Below are positions 48,501-59,747 of a stretch of 64,000 nt of DNA, piece by piece. The DNA lies in contig NC_089428.1 in assembly GCF_013426205.1 (NCBI RefSeq), positions 1,364,001-1,428,000 of the forward strand, in the 5' to 3' direction. Position 1 is the stretch's first letter; each line of letters starts with the position of its first letter. The DNA is from Metarhizium brunneum. Taxonomy: Eukaryota > Ascomycota > Sordariomycetes > Hypocreales > Clavicipitaceae. The notes below the pieces were generated by a model. It made no database searches and was not told where the DNA came from. It saw only the letters and a list, made by a program, of their open reading frames with translations. The translations under genes were made by a program, and so were the position numbers.

Positions 48501-49398
48501 AGCCAGCACGTGAACCTAAAACGGATGGCGCAAACGAGAGGGCCTTTTGCAAACTAGTTGACGTCTAAATTTTTCATGCTCCGCCGTGCAAGAGGAAAAG
48601 GTTTAGTGTGCCGTTTGTGGCACATCGCCATGGCGGTATTCTCGGTACATCACAACCCGTACGTCTAGAGACCTAGAGGACAGAGTTATGTATGTATGTC
48701 GTCTGTTCTCTGCCCGCATGTCGATTTTGCGAATGGGCTGGTTTGCGCTGTGAAGGGCCAGGCGTAGTCTCTAGGAATGCCTTGCTGCGGAACGTAGTCC
48801 AATAGTACTGCCATTTGCGCCCTCTTCATGCACTAGTGTAACTTGAGGTATTCGCCAATCTCACACCTAGCATCCCAGTCTATTCATTATGAGTTTATGA
48901 CTGTCTAAGCTTTAGCCAACCAGGTAGTTGATTGAGCCTTGAGGCCTCCGATATAGTACTATACAGAAGAACAACAATAAGGGAACAAAAAAAAAGAAGC
49001 AGGAATGTGCAAAATTGCCTTGCAACAAGTGCATGAGCCGGGAGGTATTGCCATATCTAGACCAAAACCAAAACTCCGAAATGTAACGCTGTAATCTCTA
49101 CACCTTCCAAGAGACAAATGAACCAAAAATAAAAAAAGACAAGACCCTGACCAACTTGAACGCCCCTTTTATCTAGAGTAGATGTTTTAGTCCAGGGTAA
49201 GGTGAACTCGAGAAGCGGCTGAAGATAACCCCCCCCTCCAATGGTATAAAGGAGACCAAGATGAAACTCTATGTGGGAAAATGTATGTGGAAACTGTTCC
49301 GGTATATGTGCTGTTGATATTCTTCCCGACGTCTTTTCCCTTTTTCTTTCCCTTTTCCTTTTCCTCCCCACCCCCCTTTTTTCCGGACATCATTGCGT

Positions 49399-50667
49399 TC
49401 AAATGACATCAGATCGCTCGTACCCAGTGGCCTTCAAAGCCGGTTTAGGCGGCTCTCTGTCCTTGAATGTGCTGACAAACGGATTAGGGTCCTCCTTTTG
49501 GTTGAGGTTTCCAAGGGTGTGGTTGACTCCACGATGACCAGCTTCATCTGCGCGAATGTACAAGATGAGGTCTTTCATCGTGCGGTTTCCTTCCGGCATG
49601 TTCCAGTACTGCACGATATGAGAGAACAAGGCCCCCTTTGTTAGCATTTTGCTTCGCATGGCAGGCTTTCATGCAGTGTCATGGATGCTTACCTGGACAG
49701 CAATATCCGGGATTTGAAACCTCGCATCAGCCCACTTTGGAAGGTGGCCGTCCTCGATTTCACGGATAGCCCGGGTGTACGTGTGCACGGCTTCTTCTTC
49801 GAGGTACCCGACGAACCTGTGGACGATCCGGGGATGGAGGAGGTACGTGATGAAGAGGGCGTTGAAGAAGACGCCCTGGGCTCCGATGATCATGAGCTTC
49901 ATGAACCAGCCGGGCTCGCACATCTTCATGAACGTCAACAGATGCATTCTTTCGTTGTAGCTCTCCTCGAGCAAGGTCTCGATCCACCCGTTGTCGCGCT
50001 TCATGCGCCTGAGGCTGCTGAGATGACGCAGCATGCCGCCCACCATTCCTGGAACGCCGGCGATGCTCTCGAGGAAGACAAATCGGACAAGCTGGATAGG
50101 CGCGTGTTAGCAATAGCTGTAATATGATTTGCTTGTCTGTAGGCCGTGTGTCCGTGGCGAATTTTTGGACCATTGGTTTTTCTTCTTCTTGATGTGAGAA
50201 TGCGTACGTACCCATTGTGCTTCAGTCAGTGGCTTCTCTGCCACCACAGATGTGGTGGGATTCTTCTTATCAACTTGCTGGTCTCTGCCCATGCCCGTCG
50301 CCTTGTCCATCCAGAAACGCGCGAAGCGAACAATCTTCCAGGCGGCCCAGTCACTAAAGTTTCGGGGCTCGCGATGAGCGGGCTCGACGGCCACCATCTC
50401 TTCTAGGGTATATCCAGGATGCGGCCATGCTGCCTTTGTTTTTTGAATGTGTGGCGTGTCCTTGGCGGGAAAAATGTCTCTAAGGTGGTTTTTGGGTGTC
50501 GTGGAGAAGAGTCGTGGCGAGGCGATTATGTGGTGATGCTGGGCTGGGCCAACGCAGGCGAGTCTGAGGCCGAGTGGTGATCCGGCAAGAGCAAGGTCAG
50601 CAGATCGGGCTAGCTTGACAGCCTGCCGGGACACATGAGTTCGGGTCTGAATGGTGGTGGAAATCAT
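49399..50667 (-). CDS. aox1: Alternative oxidase, mitochondrial
   Basis: The cyanide-insensitive ubiquinol oxidase of the inner mitochondrial membrane, a diiron carboxylate enzyme that bypasses complexes III and IV. Exons 50212-50667, 49693-50091 and 49399-49608 give 354 residues, a typical length. The presequence [20 protein letters not shown] is basic and Ser/Thr-rich. Expected iron ligands are present: E160 (FLESIAG), E199 and H202 (YNERMH), E250 ([10 protein letters not shown]), and E307 and H310 ([11 protein letters not shown]). Other marks are the hydrophobic membrane-binding helices near residues 150-180 and 215-240 and the fungal C terminus rich in Lys/Pro. Fungal AOX is usually induced when the main chain is blocked; nothing in this sequence shows the regulation directly. 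Confidence 0.97.
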
Positions 50668-52741
50668 GGGAGGCGAGAGATTTATGTGACGGTGTTGTTC
50701 GTCTCGTTGTTGACAATGATTGGACAGCGTGAACGAGTGATTGCCTGATTAAAGATCGGCAATCGACAATTTCGGGTTCAGGAAAGAGGTTGGCTTTACT
50801 TTAATTAAAAAAAAAGATAAAGTAGTGTTGGTTATGGTGTCGCCACAATGATGATGGGGTTTCAGTCTACGAAAGTCTAAACCGGCTGGGCTGGATTTAT
50901 ATGCATGAGACTCTTGACTCAACACCGGGATCCGATTACACGGCGAAGCATAACGGCTTGGCAATATCCGGTAGGCTATCGGCGATGCCTTTGGCCACAA
51001 GGCCCAAGCAAAGCAAGACGGTTGGTCTTACGGAGGTAAACAAGGGAAGAAATAAAAATGGAAATCAAACCCGCCATTCCAGAAAGACACCGAAGTGATG
51101 CCAGACGAAGACGGATCGGAATCGACGCCGCACCAGCAGTTGACGGGTCGCCCACCCTGCTGGGTCAAGTAACAACCAACTCCGCGGGGAGGGCGGCCAA
51201 CTGCAATCCATCAATGTCGATTGATCCATTGAACGTTGCCCTAACCCGTCAAGTCAAGCCTGCAGTGGTGTCCAGGCGGGCTGATGTCAGGCTCAGGGGC
51301 CTGGCAGGCGGGAGCTGGCGAGCGGACATCGGGCCCATGTCGAGACTCAGCTTTCAATCAAGTTAAGTTCTGCCAGTAGTCAGGTACTTGGTACTTGGAG
51401 CCAGCATTGAGTAAGCACTTGCAAGAGTAGAAGCATCGGGATCTTCCGGGCTCTCAGGCATTAATCGCTCTACGTGTACGTGGGTACATAAGTACCTAGG
51501 TAGTTACCGAATAAGTACTAGTTTGTTAGTGGACATGCCTGCTGAGGCACCTGGGTAATGGTAAAGTACTTGACTCAAGTACTTAAGTAGACTTAGAAGT
51601 AGCAAGTAGCTGACCCCTTCAGTAACTCCGTGTCAGACTTGGCTTACTATTGCAGAAATTGGATTCCGAATCATCCCGTCCGTACGGAGAACTTGCTGGC
51701 ATAATATTGCCCAGTGTGCCCCATTGTGCCCCATCAGCATCTGTGCTACACCAAGGCTGTATCTGTCACGAGCATGAAGAAACTTTTCAACATCTCGATT
51801 CCTCATTCGTAGGTGTCTCAACATCCCAATTGTTGACATCTCAGAAGTCGTCAGGCCATATGGGTTCCATTTCTCCGTGCTCCGCATTGGATCCCGAATT
51901 CCCGACAAAAAGCTGAGACGCAAAAATATTGACCAGTATTTATGACCAGACCCGATTTCCAATCTTGACACCCAATCGCCAAGGCCCATGGCGGCACCAA
52001 CCAAGTAAGCTTTGTTACTAAGGATGCGGCTCTTGCCATCCATACATATGTACGTACTACATTGATTGCTCCACCAACCCAGACTGCCGGATGCAGCACA
52101 TGTATGTCGTCATCACGCGCATGGCACGGAATTAACTCAGTACGTAGTACGTAGTAACTACCTAGGTAGATGATGAAAACATTACATGGTCGGAAACCTG
52201 GTGGGCTGTGACTGCACGTTCGGGTAATCTATGGTAGACGCAGCATAAAATAGGCTACCCTCAGCGGGCTTCAAGAGACCTCATTTGTCATTTCCATGTC
52301 CAAACAAGTCATTTCTGGCGCCGCAGTGGGACGGGGGCGAAACCGAGTTTTTGTTCTGGCTCACCGTCACCCGTGTGAGGATTTATGCACTTGGAAGAGA
52401 ACCCTCCCCCTAATAATCCGAGAACACCCCTCAAAAAGACGAAAAATTTGCTCTAATATGCTCCCTGGCGGCTCGACGATTTATTGCCGAATCAACAAGT
52501 TCCACTCTACTTCTGGCACCGGCTGCCGATTAACAGCTGGCTTGATCCAATAATTATATATTGAGGTGTACCCTAGTTTTAAGGCAACAGGTTGTCATGC
52601 CTAATGTTGCAGGCTCGGCTTGTCGTTGTTTGCCCTATTTTCATTGCCAACCGTAATCGCTTTGTGTCGTTGATGACCTCACCTTCATCTACCCCTGCTG
52701 GTCCATTATTCTCATCCACACGTCGAGCAATTTGCCCTGTT
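50668..52741. other. 2.1-kb intergenic region upstream of AOX
   Basis: The region holds the AOX promoter on the left and the ArgRS 3' end on the right. TACCTAGGTA/TACTTAAGTA-type words cluster at about 51480-51600 and again at 52138-52168 (TACGTAGTACGTAG followed by CTACCTAGGTAG). No gene is supported. Confidence 0.5.
51480..51600. repeat. Cluster of TACCTAGGTA/TACTTAAGTA palindromes
   Basis: Visible words include AAGTACCTAGGTAG, AATAAGTACTAG and AAGTACTTGACTCAAGTACTT followed by AAGTAGACTT. They match the pattern at 25253 and 44228. Confidence 0.55.
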
Positions 52742-55729
52742 TTACATCCTGGTCCCCTGTCAGTGTTGAGATCGGTACAACGGGCTACGCGCTTTGCTTA
52801 CCTTTCAAGTGGCGTCAATCCAAGGATGCGCATGCCATTAGCCAACGTACTTCGTGCTGCATCGTATAAAGCCATACGGGACTTCATTAGCTCTCGTTCG
52901 CTGCCAACAACCTGCAGGTGGTCGTAACTGCTGCTGATAACATGTGTCATCTTGAAGAGATATGTGAGAACTGTTGTTGGTTCCAATGTCTTGAGCGTGT
53001 TTTGTAAAACATCTGGCCATTGTGATAGCATTCGCACGATATTGACAGCATGGTCCTCCTTCAGAAGAGACAAGTTGGCGCTGTCCAAGTCCTCATCCGT
53101 GAGGTTTGCACGGCGCTTGATTGAACACAATCGGGCATGTGCATACTGGAGATAAGGACCAGTGTCACCTTCAAAGGACGTCATGGCCTCCATATTAAAA
53201 GTATAATTGTTGATTCTAGATGTGAGATTAGCAATTTGAGACGACTAGGCGCCTAAAGCCATCACCACTCACCTTTTGCCACTCATATCCTGAACCATTA
53301 CACTGCTGATGCCGAGCGTGTCGGCTGTAGCATCTGGGTTCTCAACTTGAGCATACTTTTCCTCATTTTTCTTCATAGTCTCGTGCATGTGATCCGCACA
53401 GTCCTTAAGGATATCATCTAGGCTATTTCAATGCTCGTCAGCAACACTCCCGGTAGAAAATATACAGTACCGTGGAGATGTATGAAGCCTACAATTTAAC
53501 GGTTCCCTTTCGGGTGCTCATGCCAAGGACTAGTCCAAAATTGATGTGCTGGCACTTCTTGGCAATGTCCTTGTACCCAAGAAGCTCGATGATCTGGAAA
53601 AGCTGCTTGAGGTGGAGATCCTGCTGGCTAGCAACCACGTAGATCATGTGGTCAAAGTTGTACTTCTCATACTGTAGGAAAAGGGTTATCAGCCAATACA
53701 TGCTCACATGCCAACCAGTGCAGCAGTGTCTGGGGGCAGCGAACACTTACACGTCCAAGCAGTTCGCAAACATCGCGAGTCAAATAGAGCGCAGTTCCGT
53801 CTCGCTTTCTAATATAATAATCAGATTAGCTCTCGCTTCGCCTGACTACTCAATGATGAGTACATACCGGAGAACAGTAGTTCCCAGCCTCTTCCCCTCT
53901 TTGCCTGGGAGAAGTTGGGTAAAGTCAACAAGAACGGCCCCTTTGTCTTCTCGAGAAATATTTTTCTCCTTCATCTCGTCGGCCACTTTGGACATTGACT
54001 CCTCGGATACCTGACTCTCGCCTATTTTGAGTTTAGTGTCGGCGTTTGTGAGTGCCGATATTTACAACATACCGCTGAACTCATCGAATTGGATGTTGAG
54101 TCGAGAGTACGTTTCTACATAATGTCAGAACATGGTACATCTAATGGAGCTCACGGGGATGAATATGGGGTAGGTGAAAATTGAAATGATGCAGAAACAG
54201 TCCGACTCCATTTGCAAAGCTTGCCCACTTGCCTTTGTAACGGGCGATGCTGAGATCCCTGAATCGCTGCCACTGAGCGAGAACTGCCTCATCCCTATCG
54301 GTCTAGTTGCGTGTTTGTTAGCGGCGCCATAATTTGGCGGTGGCTCGAAGGCTTCATGTATACAGAATGCGCTACGTCTTACCATTCTCCTGAAGTATTG
54401 GCGGGCTTGTTCGTCGAGGCTGTTGGCTTCCAAAGCACTGACATCTTTACCCTCTTTCTTCTGTTCTTCGATGGCTTCTTTCTCGGCACTCATCTCTGCG
54501 TTGATCTGAACATAGAGTTTGAAGAGGTGGTCGATGGGATTCTTGTTGAGTTCTTCTTCATTCCCATTTCGTTCGTACGATAAGGCCAGCAGACCATATT
54601 GCTTTCCCCAGTCTCCAAGGTCTACAAGCTGCAGTTAGCACTAGTTGTATTTCTCTTTATATATCGGCGGCCATGACTGGGCAGCACTGACAATTCATCC
54701 TAACGACGTCCCAACCGTTCGCCTCATAGAGATTGGCAATGAAGCTACCAATAATGGTGGATCGAAGATGACCGGCATGGAAGGGCTTCGCAACGTTGGG
54801 AGAGCTAAACTCGACAATCTAAACTGGTGTTAATGGTTTGATATGACAGCAATGGAATACAGAACCCTTACTCACAATACGCTTCTTGCCGGAGCTCAGG
54901 TCTTTCGGGTCCCGGAGGCCATTGAATCGATTTTTACCTTCGGCTGTCAGTGTTTGATGACTTAATGCCATTTTTGTATAACAAACCAAAATCTGTCCCA
55001 GCTTTCCTCACCAATGGAATGATTGACTCAGTAAGAGGTTCTCCTTTGACGAAGAAAGACATGAAGTGCCCGCTGAGCACAGGCTTGTCAAACAGAGGGT
55101 CATCCTCTGGGAACTAAGGTAAACCGGATGTTAACGTATATTTCCTTACGAAAACTCTCGCACCGATTTTCTGAGATCAATCGTACCTTTTCGGCCCATT
55201 CCTGGGCCAAAACGTCAGCCTTCTTGCCCTTGATTCGGAGTGCAGGAACCGCAACGACGAAGTCGCCCTTGTCAAGGCTTTGTGTCCACATGACAACGGG
55301 ATAAATTATGGATGTTTCAACACCTGAAATTTTGGACAGGACATCGCTCAGATGTGCCCTATATAGGTCAAGAGGGTTGATCTCAGGATGGGCAGTTGGG
55401 TACTTCTGCGCCAGGCCATCAAGAGTCAAACCCTCCACCTTTTGGGCCAGCTGGTTCACGATGTTCGACTGAGTCATAGCAGCTGTTTTGATCCTCCGAG
55501 GCGAAAAAATCTGTGGCAACGATATTGATTTACAGTCCCAGCTACTACAGGTAGATATGCCTAGGGCTTTGAGCGTAGTAGTGGGGGTTGCAACTCGGAT
55601 AGTCGAGAATCGTGGGGTTCGAGGGGTTGTGCCAAAAGAGCGTCGAGCCTGGTATAACGATCGTCGCGGACGAAAAGAAGTGGAAACACTGAAGGGAAGG
55701 CCAAGAGATGAAATTGGGCGAGCTGTCAT
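52742..55729 (-). CDS. Arginyl-tRNA synthetase, probably dual-targeted
   Basis: Class I synthetase charging tRNA-Arg. Thirteen exons: 55187-55729, 54987-55113, 54876-54943, 54692-54818, 54383-54621, 54233-54302, 54073-54114, 53868-54021, 53751-53808, 53493-53671, 53273-53422, 52802-53215 and 52742-52748, giving 725 residues. The class I signature is FHAGH near residue 259 in [30 protein letters not shown], the [11 protein letters not shown] strand and GMSTRKGTV (KMSKS loop region) follow in order, then the DALR anticodon-binding domain. The first 84 residues ([24 protein letters not shown]) look like a mitochondrial presequence; a second in-frame ATG at 55477 would give a 641-residue cytosolic form. 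One intron (54115-54232) is GC-AG. The last exon is 7 nt and only completes Arg and adds Met-stop. Confidence 0.92.
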
Positions 55730-57662
55730 GAAGGCTTCGTCGCGCAAGATGAACTTTTCTTCCCACCTGAAGCAATTGTGACTCAAAATGCACCTTGCCT
55801 GGTTCCCCACCACAGGGTCTGGCGGAGCAAAACCGCAGAGTGGCTTGAAAGGCGGGCTTCGAGGCGCGGAGCCAGATTCACAACAGCGCCACGGTAGCCT
55901 AGGCGGTAGTGTGGTGTTCACGTGCAGGATCAAAACCTCAAGTGCTAACATGCCTAAGTTCCTGCTAGCGGGTGACGTCTGGAGACGAATTTACCTGGAT
56001 CGGCAGAGCGGCGATTCATTCTGCTGTTCTAAAGTTGACACACACCAGGCCACAGACAACCCGAGAACCTAAGAAACATGGAAACACTGAAACTACTCTG
56101 GGCTTGGTCATCAACAAGCCTTTGTCGACCAGCATTCATCTATTGCACAATGTCTGGCACATGCAACAAGTCTTCCTCGAGTCACCCGCCCACAAGATTG
56201 CTTGGGAGGGGTACGGACCACCCGAGCTGCAATTTGCAGTTTGAAGTATACGTGCTCACCATCACACCCTCGTCATGGCTATTCAACTTGCTTGTGCATC
56301 AATCTGCGGCCTGGCAGGTCCTATATCCCATTTGAGGCTTCGCACTCCCGGAAGTGACGTTTTCTAGGAGAGTCCGGTCGTACACCACGAAGTACAGAGA
56401 ACTCGACTGCGTGATATTCCATTCCATTAAGATGGACTGACTCATTTCAACCCCTGTGGGGTGACTGGCTGACGGGTCGGGCAGTCTTTTGGGCAGAAAT
56501 TAAATGCCTGCCCAACGCCTCTTCTGGGGCCTACTCTGTGCTTGCGCACAAGCAAACTGAGGTCAAGATTGCTCCTTGTACTATACTTGAGTTCTCCGTT
56601 GACGTTTAGTACTTAAGTAAGTGGTGAGCCAGGCGGAGGCCCAGAGGCTGGCGTCGCCTTTGCACAACAATCGTACCACCTGTAGGTAAGTAGGTACATA
56701 TTTACCTACTTACTTAAGTACCTAGGGCATGTCTAAGTAAAGTACCTATAGAGCGGCCCGGTTTCTTTCAAGGACCCAAGGTTTCGAGTGGATTGTAGAC
56801 AAGTATTAGATATGTACATACGTACGTAAGGTAATACTAAGTCGAGTTCAAGGTGACATGGCCGCACCAGTCTGGCCACTGCATCAGCCTCCAGCTGCCA
56901 CGACCGGAGCTACTTGGCTTCCACGTTTTCGAGACCTGCATGTATGACTCTTACAATCTCCATGCAAGTGACTTTATCAGCTGCCGAATAAAGAATTTCG
57001 ATTATGGGGAATTGGAGTACGGAGCAAGGAAGGGCCATAAGGAAGGCCCGCGGGTGGTACCGACGATGGCTCGGTTTTCCGGCGATACCAATGACACTCA
57101 CAAAACTAGAAAAGTTGCACGGAGCCACTACCATCACCATTTCAATCTGTGTCTGTTGTCCAAACGTGTCCGGCATAGAGCTTCAGAGGCCCGTTGCTCG
57201 AACTGCTTTCTTAACTTTCTTAATCTTGCTCTTTGGTCATATAAAAAATTATTTGTCTTGTTATCATCGTCGCCTTTTTCTTTCCTTTCCCCTTTCCTTT
57301 CTTATTCTCAAGGAAGAGAACGAGGCGAGGTTTATTACACCGTGTCTTGCCTAACGCCTGGCGCAGGGCAAACAAAGCACAACGCCGTCGGCCCCTCCCT
57401 TTCCGTGTTAACTGGTCCCTCCCCCTCTCCCCCCTCCCTTCCACCGTCGTCGTCGGGCGACACAAAAAAAATTTCCATCCTCCTGTAACATTGATCTGTC
57501 TTCTTCTCTCCACATCTCCTCCTGCCGCGACGCTGAACGCCAGCACACACTTTATCTTCTAACCAACCATCAGCGACACAGCTATCTATCACTTTGGTAG
57601 CGCCATCCCGAGCCGTCGTGACGCAGACACACCTTCAAACCCTTATACTGAACCTTGACATC
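55730..57662. promoter_or_regulatory. Divergent intergenic region, ArgRS / eIF3j
   Basis: This 1.9-kb gap lies between divergent starts. TACTTAAGTA/TACCTA words cluster at about 56605-56745, and long pyrimidine tracts fill 57230-57560, immediately upstream of the eIF3j leader. No gene is supported. Confidence 0.45.
56605..56745. repeat. Cluster of TACTTAAGTA/TACCTACTTAC words
   Basis: Visible words include AGTACTTAAGTAAG, GTAGGTAAGTAGGTACATA and TTTACCTACTTACTTAAGTACC. They are the same family as the clusters at 25253, 44228 and 51480. Confidence 0.55.
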
Positions 57663-58825
57663 ATGCCTGCGAAGAAACAGTGGGGTAAGGAATTCACCAC
57701 ACCCTTCAACGACTTTCCACTTCCTCGCGCACATCCCGTGTATCTACGTGATAGATCCAGATCTACAGATACAGCCCCCATTGTTTATGATGCGGCTCTG
57801 TGGAGACTGCATCCGATCCTAGAAAGCATCTCTGCGCCTGTTCCTGTGCCTGGGCTGCATCTAACTGACCGCTCTTTACCCCAGACGAGGAGGAAAGCGA
57901 CTCCAGCACTCCCCCTTCTTCTCCTCCTGTTACGGCTGCTCGCCGACGCCAGTTTGAGGATGAGGAAGACGATAGCGATGTGAGTGAACCACTTGCTTCA
58001 TTCCAAAGCCTGTGGCCCTGCCAACACGTTGCTCGAACGAAGCTGATATCATGTTTGTTCAGGTCCTCGAATCTTGGGATGCCGCTGAGGATTCCGAGGT
58101 AGAGCGTGAGAAAGAGCGTAAGGCTGCCGAGGCCAAGGCAAAAACTGTCGCTGAAGCTGCCACCAACAAAAAGTCCAAGGCCGAGCGAATCGCCGAACAT
58201 CAGGCCAACCGCGCTCGTCAACGTGCGGAAGAGGAAGAGGAAAGCGAGGACGACGAGACAGAAGCACAGCGCCGCGAAAGACTACGTCGTACTGAGCAGG
58301 AGGCCGATCTGCGTCATGCTGAGGATCTTTTTGGCAGCGTTGGCATCAGTAGCGGCCGCAAGGCTCCGACTATCGCTGCTGCCATTGTTGTCGACGAAAA
58401 GGACCCGACCAACACTGTGAATCTTGCTTCTTTACCGCTTTTAAATCCGCAGACGAAGAAGCAGTTTGAACTTATGCGCACCACGCTTGCGCCTATTATC
58501 AATGGGAATAGCAAGAAGGCCCACTATGGTCTCTTCCTTGAAGAATTCGTCAAGGACCTAGCCAAGGAGCTATCAAGTGACCAGGTCAAGAAAGTTGCCA
58601 GTGCACTGACTCGCCTCAGCAACGAAAAGATGAAGGACGAGAAAGCTTCTGATAAAGGAGGCAAGAAAACGAAGGCTGCCAAAACTAAGACCTCACTTGT
58701 TACTACCCGTGCCAATACCACGGATGTGTCAACATATGATGACGATGCGTTCGGAGAGTATGTGCAAACTAGAATTACCATTTTGTATAACTTTCTGACA
58801 TGTCAACAGTGACGACTTCATGTGA
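57663..58825 (+). CDS. hcr1: Translation initiation factor eIF3 subunit J (Hcr1)
   Basis: A loosely bound eIF3 subunit acting on the 40S decoding centre and in 20S pre-rRNA processing and recycling. Exons 57663-57684, 57885-57979, 58063-58757 and 58810-58825 give 275 residues, normal for the family. The product starts MPAKKQWDEEESDSS with an acidic stretch, then the conserved VLESWDAAEDSE, a Lys/Glu coiled coil (ERKAAEAKAKTVAEAATNKK), DLFGSVGI, the LNPQTKKQFELMRTTLAPII and YGLFLEEFVKDLAKEL core, and a Lys-rich tail ending YDDDAFGDDDFM. The last exon has only 16 coding nt. Intron 1 is 200 nt and starts after codon 7. Confidence 0.93.
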
Positions 58826-59747
58826 AGAGATCTTTCAAGAATATAACAAAGCAGCTGCTTCAGCCCCCAACCCTTGGCACTACTATGGAGGTCCCATCAA
58901 CCTGTACAGCAAGAGCATTTACAATCCGCTCATAGCAAACCTTGCGCCGAGCCTGCGCGGAGACAGATGCTATCCGCTTCTAGAGTGTTCGATTCTGTCG
59001 AATTCACTTGATGCTCGCATACCCGCCGTTGAAAAACATCACCCAGAAGACACTTTCTTGGCATGCTTTGTGATTCATGGGGCGAATGAGGATGGATTCG
59101 GCTTGGGGGAGAAGCAGAGCGGAAACTAGGATTTGATTATCAGGGGGAGCATTAGACGGGGTCATTCGCATTTTGTGGACAAATTAATGCGTTCTTTGTT
59201 CCTATTCGATACCTACATTACGGCTCTCTACCTGTTGATAGCTCCGTCAATGGAGATAGCTTCATCTTGTGGAGTATTGTTGGACCGGATACAGTTGAAG
59301 GAGGCGTAGTAATTACCTAGACTGAAACAATAGGCTTCAGAAGTCAAAACTCAGTTAAGCCACGCAATATTTGTTGTCCTGTGCCTTGAAGGCCAGCGCG
59401 AATGTATTGCAGATAACATTCATTATATGTCTAAAGGGGTCCCAAGTTTAGCGTCCCTGATTCCTCTGCCCGATCCGCATGCAAGAGCTTTATTCTCCCG
59501 AAAACGCCGTCGTGAATAAGAAAAAAGATTAAAATAAAATAACCCTGGGACCTAGTTTCAACGCCGTACCCCAATTTCGCTGCACTGTCCAAGTTCTGTG
59601 CTGTCGCTGTAGTACAATATTCCCTCCATCAATAGCCCATTCGTGTTTCGCTAAGCTACTGAGAAGGTTGCAAGAGCGAAAAGAAAAGAAATACAAACTC
59701 AAAGAGGTATTACAATAGAGTAGAGATGTCGTCAAAGGGGTATTACA
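58826..59747. other. Convergent 3' region between eIF3j and Mdm31
   Basis: This 922-nt gap joins two 3' ends. A 109-codon frame at 58800-59129 starts in the eIF3j last intron and runs through its stop in another phase (includes NPWHYYGGPINLYSKS); I cannot support it as a gene. Confidence 0.45.

Larger units (their letters stand above)
43130..49398. other. 6.3-kb gene-poor region upstream of CrzA
   Basis: This region separates the CrzA start from the AOX stop codon. It includes the CrzA promoter and leader. A palindrome TACTCCGTACGGAGTA lies at 45503-45518, related half-copies at 43913-43921 and 46549-46557, and TACTTAAGTA-type words at about 44228-44320. No open frame has support as a gene. 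Confidence 0.5.

Noticed and set aside
54692..54818. Apparent frameshift near the FHAGH motif of ArgRS
   Set aside because: A recount of the bases at 54771-54790 removed the extra base; the exon is 127 nt and the frame is intact.
58800..59129. 109-codon frame overlapping the eIF3j stop
   Set aside because: It starts in an intron and crosses the last exon in another phase, with no recognisable domain. It is most likely 3' UTR.
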